In this document: piece by piece, positions 51,261-63,392 of the stretch | How positions within the stretch are numbered: position 1 is the first letter of the stretch | Layout: every line of letters begins with the position of its first letter | Assembly: GCF_019925205.1 (NCBI RefSeq) | Contig: NC_083568.1 | Span: forward strand, 30,992,001 to 31,056,000 | Length of the DNA stretch: 64,000 nucleotides | Direction of reading: 5' to 3' | Source: Metopolophium dirhodum | Taxonomy: Eukaryota; Arthropoda; Insecta; Hemiptera; Aphididae | Notes under the pieces: model-generated | Told to the model about the DNA's origin: nothing | The model's database searches: none | What the model saw: only the letters and a program-made list of their open reading frames with translations | Made by a program: the position numbers and the translations under genes

Positions 51261-53831
51261 TTAATCTCTTACGATGGGTTGGGCCAATCGTTTTATTCTC
51301 GGCGAACACCAAGCTTTTAATGCATTCGGATTGACTGTAAATGCGTCCGCTTTAACATCAAACGTTTTTGGAGTTTCCCTGACTTTTGGTATCGACAGTT
51401 CTTTGATCCTGTCTGTAGCTGCAATACGTATACATGGAAAAAAATAAAACATGTTTTCATACAATAATTTATTGTCTGTTTTTCAAAAAAAAAAAAATCA
51501 TACTAAAGATATTTTGTCGAGCTTTAAAATAATAACTATTCGGTTGTACAATAATACTATACATTTTAAACCAACGCCAAACAAAAGTCTTAATACCTGC
51601 TATATGTTTTATTATTTTTATTTTTTATCGACATCGTTGTTGGCAGACCGAGAAAGAACACTTGCTCGGTATTGTTACGTTACACAATATACACATGTGT
51701 AGTATGTGTAGAAAACCATAACGTCGTAAGACACAAAATATTATAATATTTTAAACAATTGAAACAGAATTACGAAAAAAGATACTACTAAACCAGTAAC
51801 ACTTTTAGGTTTCGTGATATCATCGTTTCCGTATATTATTATATAAGACTTTGGAGTGAACAGAGCTTTTGAAAAATGTTAATCCTAACCAATTAACATT
51901 GTCTTTCGAGCAAAAACATTTACTGCTTATGGAATTATTATATAATGGCACGAGGGAATAAAAAGTAGGTATCTCTGCGCAGTGTCTGAAACTAAACGAT
52001 TTTTCAAGGAAACGTTACACTTTGGAATAAGTGTAAAGGAAGGAATATTGAGAACTATAACGACTATTAATAACTACTATATATTTTATGAGATCTAATT
52101 CAAGGCTGACATAATTTGAATAAATTAGCTACCTGCTATAGTTATTATTACATGTTAAATTTCTGATTTGCAATAATTATAATATACGGGTTTGTATACA
52201 CATAATTGATATAGGTACATAATATTAATATGAATAATATATTATTTACAAAAAACCACTCACTGGTCTGTAATATTTTAAATATTTATTTTCATAATTT
52301 TTAGATTTATATTTTTTGTTTAGTATTTTTTATTCTATACCAAATTGATTTAATTCAATAAAGGTAATAAATTGCGTTCTTACGTATTGTCGTATACACG
52401 TTTATAAAATATGTACGTTTAATATTACGATGAAATAAGAATATTATTTCATTGTTATATATAATAATATATTTTGTTCCATTGTTTGTTTATGCTTTAA
52501 CATGCTATATACGGTGTGTTCGAAATCAATACTTAAATCGTATTATATTTGTGACCTTATAATATGAAGTGAAATATCTAAAGGTAAATAACTACCTACC
52601 TACCATGCAGTTAAACGTTTTGACTTTTAACCATTTTCTATAAATAAGTATAACTTTAGAGGTTTTCATAATATTATCATGACATTAGTTACCAATGTAT
52701 TTTTTCGCGTTAATGAGTTTATCTAGTGGATTGTAATTTATATCCATCAAAGTCTCTTCATTTAATTGCTTGGCAACAGCCAGATTTTTAGTTCTATCAC
52801 TGGCGTTATATTTCAAAGCTGTACTTTTAATCTAAAACCATTTCATAACTCAATAAAATTAAATCAGTCACAGAACAGACGAAATGTCTGGTACATAATA
52901 TGTTACCGTGTATAATTCTTCATATGTCTTTTCATTCATGTTCGGGGGACGATTGACGGGTTGGGACAACGGTTCAAGACGTGTCATAATTGTTTCTAAT
53001 GGTTTTTTCTTTCTCTTCTACACAAATTAAGAGATAAAACGTAGTTTAAAAACGTATCAAACAGTCCATATATCTTACTGGCAGCGGGGAACATGGCGGC
53101 GTTCGTCTGGGTGCACCGAATATTTTGAGTTTTTTCATATAAGCCAGCCATTCATTTTTGCTTTTAAAACGTGTTTTTACAATGTTTTCATCCCTTATAG
53201 TGTAAATAAGAAAATATAATATATACGTATTAAAATTAATTGTTACTATTGTTTATTTGTCTTGTACGTATATTACATATCATCTATGCACGGTTTGGGC
53301 TTGGACAGTGTGATCAATCGATCACTAATTGTTTTTATTTTGTTCCCTCGTGACACAGTTGGCGAGTAATAGCTTTTCCAACTATCGCTTTCTTGTTTTG
53401 GTATTGCTAAATATTCCAATCTATCTGTAAGTTTAGCTTTAAGAGCTGCACGAGAAATCTCAAAAGGCCCCTACACATGACATTATAAAGATGTTTACAT
53501 TTTTATTTATTAATCATAGTCGACCTCGAGTTTTGGATTTGGCCATGGTCGCAATTTCCGACACATAGGTCTACTCAACATCTCTATGCGAATCCTTCGA
53601 TACATTTTAATGTAATGGTCGTATGCCGTTTTTGTCTTCTTTTTTTTACATACGACTGGATTTGAAAATTCTTTTTGCTATACAAATTAAAAAAATAATA
53701 TAATATATTTGTAACTAAAATTATACTCAAAATAATGTCATATCAATATCTTGATGCGCTATATTTACCAGGCCATCCGAAGATACCCCTAGGGCTCTGA
53801 GAAACTCATTCTCGTCAGAGTGGTACGACAT
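51261..53831 (-). CDS. THEG-repeat (testicular haploid expressed) protein, 310 aa (7 exons)
   Basis: Minus-strand join: 53831-53769, 53677-53525, 53470-53277, 53193-53079, 53017-52907, 52831-52693, 51418-51261. Phases are 0, 0, 2, 0, 0, 1 and every junction keeps frame; 310 residues. The protein carries seven copies of R-[IL]-x-x-L-[AS]-x-P at about residues 51 (RIEMLSRP), 89 (RLEYLAIP), 123 (RLITLSKP), 187 (RLEPLSQP), 225 (degenerate, RTKNLAVA), 262 (RIKELSIP) and 299 (RIKRLAQP). This spacing and core are those of THEG repeats, found in sperm microtubule-associated proteins of animals. It is basic, with no signal peptide or membrane segment. A role on sperm axonemal microtubules is inferred from the family. 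The exon 2 donor (GTCGAC) is weak, but frame and repeat phase support it. The ATG lies about 270 bases from the stop codon of the upstream lysozyme gene. Confidence 0.82.
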
Positions 53832-53908
53832 GTTCCTCTTACATACAATTTAAATGACGGAGTTAACTATATAATTTGTATTTATTAGTCAAATACATCA
53901 CAATCGTT

Positions 53909-53914
53909 TTTATT
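53909..53914 (-). terminator. Poly(A) signal of the i-type lysozyme gene
   Basis: AATAAA on the minus strand, about 190 bases past the stop codon at 54102. A second copy lies at 53886-53881, only 50 bases before the ATG of the THEG-like gene. Confidence 0.45.
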
Positions 53915-54101
53915 GATATCTGTAGAATTGTTTCTAGGCGATCATTAAACAAAATATTGAAATAAAAAGACATTAATTTTAATAAATTACATTTATCAAT
54001 AATAATTGATGATAGTATATTATATAATATTATATTCTTATTTCTATAAATTTGTATATATATTCTATATAAAATAAAATAGCGTTATAATAAAATTTAA
54101 A

Positions 54102-57100
54102 TTAAGATGAAATACAATTTCTAAAAACTCTATAGTACGGAAGTGATGAGATTGGTCTTTCACAATTCGCCTCACCGAAATAATGTAATCGAACATAATC
54201 ATCACATGACAGTACGCGATCCTTATTGCAATCCTGAAAATATTAAGTAGGTGCATATTATACTTGAAGGGTTATTAGTCGTTCATTTCTATAGGTGAAC
54301 AGAACATAATTATTAGTATTGCGTTTCATAATAACTGTACTTATTTATATTTAAATATATATGGATATATATTATAGCTGCGTTGCATTGATAAAGATAA
54401 TATTATTTTGACTTTTATACAATTTTACAACCAAAACGGGACGTTTAAATCAAAAATCCGACTGTCAAAGACCTATTATGAAGACAAAAAATGGGAGTTA
54501 AGGTATGTGTTGTTTGAATGAAAGATGTAAACCCTCGAAATAAAATAATAGAGAATGAATAAGCGGCAGGGACTTGATGTTTGACAGACACGATGTCTTC
54601 AACATTTAAATGCAATCATTTCAATTTAATTGAATACAATTAAGTTTTATTTTATTTGACAAAATGCATAGAACAAAATCTACCTAATTTGTTTGAAGCA
54701 TATTAATTATTGTTTATGTACCAATTTTTACCTATACATTGAGAATATAAATATTTATAATGTAGGTAACGTAAATAACTACTATCTAGTTATTTTTCAT
54801 CAAGTTTTAAGTTAGTACAAGAGTTAAAATAGTTAATACATTTTAAAAGAAATTTCTAATAAGAAAAACGACAGTGTGGTTATGAGATAAGGCTGCACCA
54901 GACACTTAAGTATATGTAGATAATTTTTTCGATAAAACGCACACATAATTAAGTCAAATTAAAAAAAAATAAACAGTCATAAATTGTGTTGGTTAACGAG
55001 AATTTTTAATCAATACATAGATTTAGTAATCATGTTAACTACGTGTTTTTTATGACATATTAGAAATAACATTAAAAAAATATTTATACTAATCTGTACA
55101 CGATTTATAATAATTATATAAATGATAAAGCATAATATTATCATATGAAATTAATACAATTACAATAACAAGTAAAGAAACACATGAAAAAGTTATATTT
55201 TGTACAACGTTTCGTTTGATAATGATTTATGTAAGTAAGTACTTCGTGAGCTGTGACAATAAAATATAATCAGTGGATATAATATAAAAGTGTGATTATT
55301 GGTTATTTAAAAAAATTGTCGAAATCGTGAGTACAACCACTATCGGAATGAGTACGTGACAATATTATATATGAATATTATTTTAAAAGTGTTTATGTTT
55401 GCACGTTCCACGTTTGAGAAAATATTATATACTTCAAACTGAATACGATTTTAAATTATTTCATCTGTAATATTCGAAAAGTGTTTCTAGTGGAATTGTA
55501 TTTTAACTCCACCATTGTAGTGGATCTATAACGACACAAGTCGTATCTACGTATACAATGCATTTCTATTGAGTAACGTAAAAACAATTATAAAAACGAA
55601 GCTTTTATAAAATATTGCCTGATATAAATATTAGTCTGCAATATCTACGCAAGCATCGGATGTGTATATTGTGCGAGTTGCAAATAACTCGAGGAACAAC
55701 GTTTGTTGAAATAACTTCCGTTAAATATAATAATATTGTGTTATACGACTTTAATGCGTAATATAGAAAATTCTAATAGACTGAATAGTACGGAAGGACT
55801 AGGACTAGTACATCAGCACATATTACATCAAACTCATTACTTATACGATTAAGGTACTGCTTATATTGATAATTTTTTTTTTTAGTAATCGGGCATTTAA
55901 ACGAAATCGAACTGCTAAACATTGTACTTAAACAGTAGGTAGTAAATAGTGTGAGTGGGACGAGGTACCTATAATCAAAACGCTAATATTTAGGTAGAAT
56001 ATGGTTCTAAAAATATAATAAATGCGTTAGACTACGCGTGCGAGTCTATAAGTTTGTCGAATATCACATGCGTGTTGAAAACGTAGATATATAGCTTTGT
56101 AACTCGACCCAGAGGAAAAAAAATATTAAAAATTTGCACTTTTAAAAACCGAAACAATTATTATTATTATATCATTCTCGTCTCGTAAAATCCAATACCT
56201 TTGCGTATCTCTGTATGTACTGATTTACAGCTCTCGCTGCGCAATACGGGTCTCTGACGCACCTCTCGAACGCTGAAACGAAAAAGTGTTATGACATGAC
56301 AATTATTATCGTAATATAGTGTGTGTCAATATACGATACAAGTGCATTTGTAACAAAAATATTATTTTTTAACACTTAGAGAGTAGTATTATACGACGCA
56401 TTACCTCCGATTCGGTTAGGGTCATCTCCTTGAAGCACGGGCGTACCGGCGTCTTGCCAATAAACTTCGCTCAACAAGAACACACCGCAATATTTAACTT
56501 CGTTTTGTTCCATGCACTCGAGTGTTTGATTGCACCCAGAAGACGCTTCGCACATACATCCGATGCACTTTTCCGTCCATCCCGGTGGAAATTCTTCTGC
56601 AAGAGACAAGAGGTATATAATATGTATATTTTTCCATTAATATATACGCACGTGTACACACAAAACCGCATTAGGTTAGTTGGAGATTATGATGGCGTAT
56701 TATTATACGTACTTAGAGAATATTACCTATACTTAAAGCGAAGTTGTAAGGATTGACGTCTGTGAGTAGTTGTTATTATTCAAAATAAAATTATTTGTTC
56801 AACTATATTTATATAACTACAATTAAAATTATAGTAATCATAATAATAATTCAATATTTATTAGAACCGAGAACTTATATAATATAGAACCGAGAACCTA
56901 TAATATTGCTCTTATTTTTTTTTTTTGGTACTTTTTTATATGCAATATACGTATACTGTGAATGCTACTCAGATATTTTCATATGAAGTAAAAGAAACTC
57001 CTACCTTTTGAGTAAGTCGGGACCAATCAATAAAATACAAATAAAAAGGGAGAGGGTTGTATGATGTCGTTAACTTAATGGTATACTATAAATTTGAGCC

Positions 57101-60100
57101 CGGAAGCGGCTTGCATTGAATTTCTGAAGTGCGTTGAAGTTAATCTATTATTGACAAAAAAAAGCTCTCTTGTAACTTCAATATAAAATAATAATATCAA
57201 ATAAAAATTACAAATGCATAGAGTGTAAAGAAAAAAAAATAATAAGACTTTAAGTGAAAATAACATTTCGAAATGTATATAAAATCATATTTGTATAAAA
57301 AGAAATGATATATTCAGAATTCAGATTATCAAACAATATAACTTACTTTTTATATTTTCATAATTCATAAATAAATCCATGATTTACATAATTTTATTAT
57401 TCATCAATCATCATTAGTTTGTTTGGATTATAATATAGTTTAGATTCAGATCAGATTTACAATAATAACGCATGATTTTTTTTTTCATTACAAAGGCTCT
57501 AACGGATAGTTCTACCTCTATAATCATGTAATTAAACACAGGTGGGTACTCCATAAAGATTAAACTTTAAGAGGTAATATTTCCTAATATCTTCTTTTTT
57601 TTATCTTTTTTTTCAAGAAAATTGTAAGCAAGCACACGTAGCAAATTTTTTATTATTTGATTTATCGTCGCTTTAAAATTTAAAGGCTATACACCTGTCC
57701 CAGTCACCCATCCGACTTTACTTGTTTATCACTTACTGTAAATCTATCGTTTAAACGGTGCTTATGTAGCTATATTACCTAACCGCTTTAAATTGTTTTA
57801 ACGAATTGAATACTAGGTATATTAATTTGTAAAAGGCAATCAGTTCTTTGCACGATAACAACTAATAACATAATTTACAATCTGATAATGTAATTCAATG
57901 AAATTAACATACTTAATAGTCGTGTTACAAAAATCCCAAATAAATGTTAACAAGCATGCTATTTCAAAATAAAGAAAATTGATTATCGAACAACAGCTGT
58001 GTTAATAAAAGACCTAGCAGGGTGTGTATATTAATTGATTTTTGTAAACTAAGGATAATTCGTGTATTTTATTACGGTTTACCTTCTAATATTTAGCAAA
58101 TAAATTACTCGTTCGAGATATTATTTACATCCTTTAGAAGTTCCAAGGGGGTGCTAACTTGGATTATATTTCTAGGTATAGTGGTAAAGTCTAGCCTAAC
58201 CTAAAGTCCAAGATAGAGATTTGTAGTTATTCGGTACTAATATTTCCCGTAAATGTAGATTTTGAAAACATAACGTGTTGTGTTTTCGATATAATAAAAT
58301 TAAAAACTTTTTTATAAATATAATTAAATTTCCATATAAATTCTTATAATTGTTTTAGTTGTACTTTATATTTATAAGCTGCAGTATTAATGCAAAACTT
58401 TTTTGTTTTGTTTTTACCACACATTTTTTTATAATGCTACGGCGTAAGTTAATTTGAATCATGATAATATCATGTACCCATGACAAATGTTATGTGTTTT
58501 TTTTTAATGGTTTAAGTTTTAAAACCATTTATACATTAGTGGAATGTCTTGAGTTATTGTTAAAAATTATACCTATAAAGTTTTTTTTTATACCTGGGTA
58601 AAGTTATGTACATAAACATTTGATGCATAATATATTTTTCAAATATATATTACACTGTTACTGTAATTGCATTATTTATGATGTCTATTTTTATTTTTGT
58701 TTCGTAAAGTTATATAATATTTTACATTTTGTAGAGCCTAATGAGTTTTTGATTCTAAGTGGAAGAAGTAAATTGTTATGTTTTTATCAATGTTATTAAT
58801 TATTGTTATCTTAATTTCAAATAAAAATGAGCCTACCACATAATATTATTAATGTCTTAAGAATTTGTAATAAGAAACCGACAATAACAATTAAACACGA
58901 TATTTTATAACATTATACGTATTTATCTCTTTTTAGTGTCGTTTTAATTGGGTTATTGCGTTATCGAAATGTATAATCTTTGCATTACCTGGCCGGCTGC
59001 TTATCGAAGTCGCGTGGCTTTGGCATGCTCTGCATAGCAACCGATAACATTGGAGATACGTGATTTATGCATTGATAATGTTAATTCAATTTGATAAAAA
59101 ACACCATAGACGCGCAACAACTATTTGAAATAAATTATCTGGACGCACGCCGCGGTGTGTTAGACCTACCCGAGAAATCGAGGCCATCATAACTGAACTT
59201 AAAAGGTATTGGATGGCCAAAACCTACCTACGCTCTTTTAACTGGGCGGAAATACCCACCGCGCCAGAACAGGATATAACTACTAACTGCAGCAAACGGA
59301 CGAAGTTGACAAACTTATACATTATTATTGCCAACTGTATTACATTATAATAATAATATGCTTGTTATACGGTTCTATAAGTAATTGGCACAGAATACAA
59401 AATTTAGCGCGAACATGACGTGTCGTAGGTCCTGGGCACACAAATTTGCGGATTAAGACAGTAGGTACCTGTTGCTCACTGTCGCCCGTTTTCTTTATTC
59501 GGTACACGCGCATCAACGTCGGATTCGACATCGCTTCGGTCAAAAGTAGATACCCGTTATGGTATACCAGCATGGTATATAGTGGTTATTGTAATTAGCT
59601 GGGCAGGACGTACACAACACTATACCATAAAAAATATACTGTCAATTATAAATTGTCTGCGGACGTGTGGAATTTGAGTGCTCTTTTTTTTTTTTTTATC
59701 GTGCAAAATTTGGAGACCCGAATTCGGATGTATTGTTTTCCAAACTAAATCGTCCCACGACGTGTTATTAAATTAATCGAATGCCGGTGCCAGTATTACC
59801 GAAGGTATTACACAGTAATAATTGTTGTATCGCATAGGCGTACGTAGGTATCTACATAACGATGTGACCATTAAAGCCCGCATATATTATATATAGTCGT
59901 ATTTAATGGAATAATAATATATTCAATTAGTTTCGAATAGTTGGCATAAAACAGACGTTGAGTTTATAACCATACCGTTACGAAATCGGTCTCCGATATA
60001 GTATTTGAATAATTTCCGATAATTTTCAAAGGATTAAAATACGGATTCATACCTAACTATTATACCTACCAACTGTATCAAAAGTATAATTAAAATAAAA

Positions 60101-61695
60101 GTTCAGTACCATAGATATCTTCTATGTGGAAATATTTTTAAAATTCTTTATATTATAAGTATTATAAATATTTTCTTAAAAATAATGGCGAAGATTAATA
60201 ATTGTCATATACCGTTAGTTCATATCATTATAATACGTTACTATATAGTATTATGTCTTACGACTTATATAGTCGTAAATATTATTAATTAGCCGTCTAT
60301 CGGCACTCAACATGCTTAAAATTTAAATTGTAGAAGAAAAAATGATTTCCATTTTTTAAATTGAATATTGTAAACTTAACTCAATTAAAATAATGACTAT
60401 ACTTTGAAAATTATAGACTGGAGTATATAATTTATATCGCATTTGTATTATTATGCAGTATGCTATAATAATACTAGCACAACTTTTGTGACTATTAATG
60501 ACTTCGTCACAACTAAATATTTTCAGTGATATCTACTCCAAAGTTATGCAATTTATTTTATGACTGTGGATCAAAATTATTACAATACAACAACAGTACA
60601 GTACACGTATATAATATTTTGGGTAAATGAGTAATAAATACAGAATATGTATAATATACGATGAGGCGTAATCCAAATATTATATTATCAACGACAATAA
60701 TACTAAATAGAAATAATAGGTACGTGTTCGAAATTTGAGATATAGGTACATTCAATCAAATAAGAAAATATAAATTTAATACAATATTATGTAAATTTTT
60801 GAAATTAAAACGAATTCCATTTACTTTTGTGCTATTAATAATATTATAATACGTATCAGAACTGGATGGTATAAAATATGTGTGTGTGGGCGAAACTGGA
60901 AACTAATGCATAAAAAATGTTGCTAATTCTGATCAACAGTGTAAATAGTAATCATTATTATTTTCGTGTTACGAGTTTTCAGATGGATATTTCGATATTC
61001 GTGTTTTAGTAAATATTTCGATTTCCCAGAATTATGTTTTGCCGTTTTGCATCGTATTAACCTTTTCCAAATAACAAATTATATTATATGGTATATAACA
61101 ACGGGACATAATATGCCGGATACACATATCCTTGAATCTTACATTTTTAACTGATATTTCATAACTTGTTTAATTTTTTTGGATCATATTTCGTTCAAAA
61201 CAGTAATTATTATATTATATGTCTTCTCAATATTACGTTTTTAAAGTTTGAATAATTATCGTGAAAATGAATCACGCAAGACTAAAATATAAACAAAACG
61301 TTTTGGTTTTTAAATTAAAATATAAAATAAATTACGTGTATATATAGAAAATTAAGTATCACTTAAATTAAATTAAAACAATAATTGTTCGTGTAATATA
61401 GGTAGGTATATAATAATATGCAAATATAACGGGTGAGTCGTTAGTATCTATACGTTTATGAGAAAACAAATCCAAAAGAAACATCACGTTTTTTACTAAA
61501 AATTTCTGTTAATATATTAATCTTGTGATATCTCGGTACATGAACAACAGGTTTTAAAGTTATAGTGAAATGGTTGAAAATTAACATTTATGAAAAACAA
61601 AACATCACGATTATGTACCTACCTTGCAAATCATTTTGAGAGAAAACCAACGCTACGAACACCGTCGTCAACAGGAACTGAAGTAGCGCGCCCAT
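54102..61695 (-). CDS. Invertebrate-type (i-type) lysozyme / destabilase-like protein, 156 aa (4 exons)
   Basis: Minus-strand join: 61695-61623, 56596-56405, 56272-56199, 54233-54102. Phases 1, 1 and 0 agree and give 156 residues, the usual i-type length. Residues 1-19 are a signal peptide (MGALLQFLLTTVFVALVFS). The destabilase domain follows: FPPGWTEKCIGCMCEASSGC, then YCGVFLL, YWQDAG, a C-x5-C segment in exon 3 and DCNKDRVLSCDDYVRLH in exon 4. The Cys pattern (C35, C38, C40, C46, C52, C61, C93, C99, C115, C123, C137) fits the family. Active i-type lysozymes use a Glu in C-x-C-x-x-E-S-G-C and an Asp about 12 residues on. Here the Glu position is Ser43, and the Asp region (MEQNEV, residues 53-58) has no Asp. 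Muramidase activity is therefore unlikely, as reported for several insect i-type members. The protein should be secreted; introns are 5.0, 0.13 and 2.0 kb. Confidence 0.9.
59232..59322 (-). other. Candidate alternative first exon with signal-peptide-like ORF inside lysozyme intron 1
   Basis: On the minus strand an ATG at 59322 opens 30 codons plus one base, ending at GTAGGTAGGT. The peptide starts MYKFVNFVRLLQLVVISCSG and reads like a signal peptide. If the first of the two overlapping GTAGGT donors is used, its phase (1) equals that of lysozyme exon 1, so it could splice in frame to the exon at 56596. The region is GC-richer than the surrounding intron. The plus strand is also open here for about 70 codons, so this could equally be a transposon relic. 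Speculative. Confidence 0.25.
59340..59573 (-). other. Unassigned minus-strand ORF, 77 codons, in lysozyme intron 1
   Basis: An ATG-initiated frame (MLVYHNGYLLLTEAMSNPTL and onward) has mixed third-position bases unlike the AT-rich intron around it. It contains a possible donor after GAGCAACAG. No family is recognised. It lies directly upstream of the candidate alternative first exon and could be 5' untranslated sequence, a decayed transposable element or a small exon. Evidence is only ORF length and base composition. Confidence 0.15.
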
Positions 61696-62238
61696 GACAT
61701 CCAACTGCGTCGACGGATTTTTGCACAATGAGTGTCGTATAGATCACACGGGGTAGAAGATAGCTATAGCAGTGGCTATTGCTCGCAAGTTGATACTAAA
61801 GTGGCCTGGCCTAGGTGTTCCCAAAATGTCCCCACCTGCACAATACTCGACGGACCATTTCTAGGGCCACCTGTGGTTTATTTTTTTAAACATAAAAACC
61901 CGCGCGCAAATAATATTATACGTTATATTTGACTCATTGTCCGTCTCCTTATACATATTATTATTATTATTATACTGTTGCATAATTATCACGTTTTTAC
62001 AGTAGGCACTAAGAATATAATATGTTCGGACACGTCATAATCTTAAATATGTAAATTTCATGGTTTTCTGTAACACATATTTTATCGTGTATATGATTTG
62101 TTAATGGCATATTTTTTATTGAATCCACTTAGTCGTACGCGCCTTTAACGGTATTAGGTTCCTGGTTCCCACTAAAATAAATCCCACTAAAACCTATAAA
62201 ACATAATTCGATTACACGCTGAAAAATGTGGCATTAAT

Positions 62239-63392
62239 TATTCACTGAAATAACCCAACCACAACAGGTTTAAATAGCATGATGGCTTATTTTACTTAAA
62301 TTGTTATATTGTTATGTCGGGTGTTTCAATAATATTATTTATTTAGAAATAATACTGAAGAAAATGTTCCCAATACTATGCGTTTCGAAAATTAATTGGT
62401 CTTATTGATGAGATTATTCATCGGAAGTTAAGGGCCATCTCAAGCGCGTAAGACAGACGCAACCCTTAACGAAATTAGGAAGAAAAAATTAACACAATTG
62501 ACTGACGAACACAACCACCATTTGATAAATCCGGTATAAATAATAATATTATTGTGGACTGAATATTTCTATTCAATATCGAATGATCTTTATATATCAT
62601 ATATTATATTATTTATGTAGTGACAATATACATTCGTCAAAACAAATATCTTGGGTCTGTATTGTTGCACGTTAAAATGTCCGAGGAAAAAAGACGTAGA
62701 TTCGGGGTAAAAACATTCCCTAAAAGAATATCGGATGACAACAATAGTATTCGAAAAATCAAACATAAACATTTATTGCTGTAATATTGTGTGTATTTTT
62801 ATACATGTATTATTCACTGAAATAACCCAACCACAACCACGACAGGTTTAAATAGTATTGCGTATTTTACTTAAATTGTTTTATTTTTATGTCAGGTGTT
62901 TCAATAATTATTGATTTAGAAATAATAGGTACTGAAGAAAATGTTCGCAATACCTTGCGTTTCGACAATTAATTGTTCTCATTTATGAGATTGTTATGAT
63001 TATATAATATGATTATTCATCGGACGTTAAGGGCTATCTCAAGCGCGTTAGACAGACGCAACCTTTTACAAAATTAAGAAGAAAAAATTAACACAATTGA
63101 CTGACAAACGCGACCACCGGTTGATGAATCCGGTATAAATAGTATAATATTATTGTGGACTGAATATTTCTATTCACTATCGAATGATCTTTATACATCA
63201 TATTATTTATGTAGTAATAATATACATTCGTCAAAACGAATATCTCGTGTCTGTATTGTTGCACGTTAAAATGTCCGAGGAAAAAAGACGTAGTATTCGG
63301 GGTAAAAACATCCCCTAAAATAATATCGGATGACAATAACATTATTCGAAAAATCAAACATTTATTGCTGTAATATTGTGTGTATTTCTACA
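62239..63392. repeat. Tandem duplication, 572-bp period, two units
   Basis: Unit 1 starts at 62239 and unit 2 at 62811. Both begin TATTCACTGAAATAACCCAA and end near ATTGTGTGTATTT(T/C)TA. They share short minus-strand frames (containing FFLGHFNVQQYR), but these change length between units, so coding is unlikely. Each holds a stem-forming GTTAAGGG (62427, 63026). The partner CCCTTAAC is intact in unit 1 (62463-62470) and decayed in unit 2. Confidence 0.85.

Noticed and set aside
59149..59346. Plus-strand open frame of about 66-70 codons (containing REIEAIITELKRYW) as a transposase exon
   Set aside because: No catalytic motif or known family; preceded by a stop, and it competes with a minus-strand frame in the same island.
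61780..61870. NF-kB-like GGGGACATTTTGGGAACACC upstream of the lysozyme
   Set aside because: It does not fit the GGGRNYYYCC consensus well enough to call an immune-response site.
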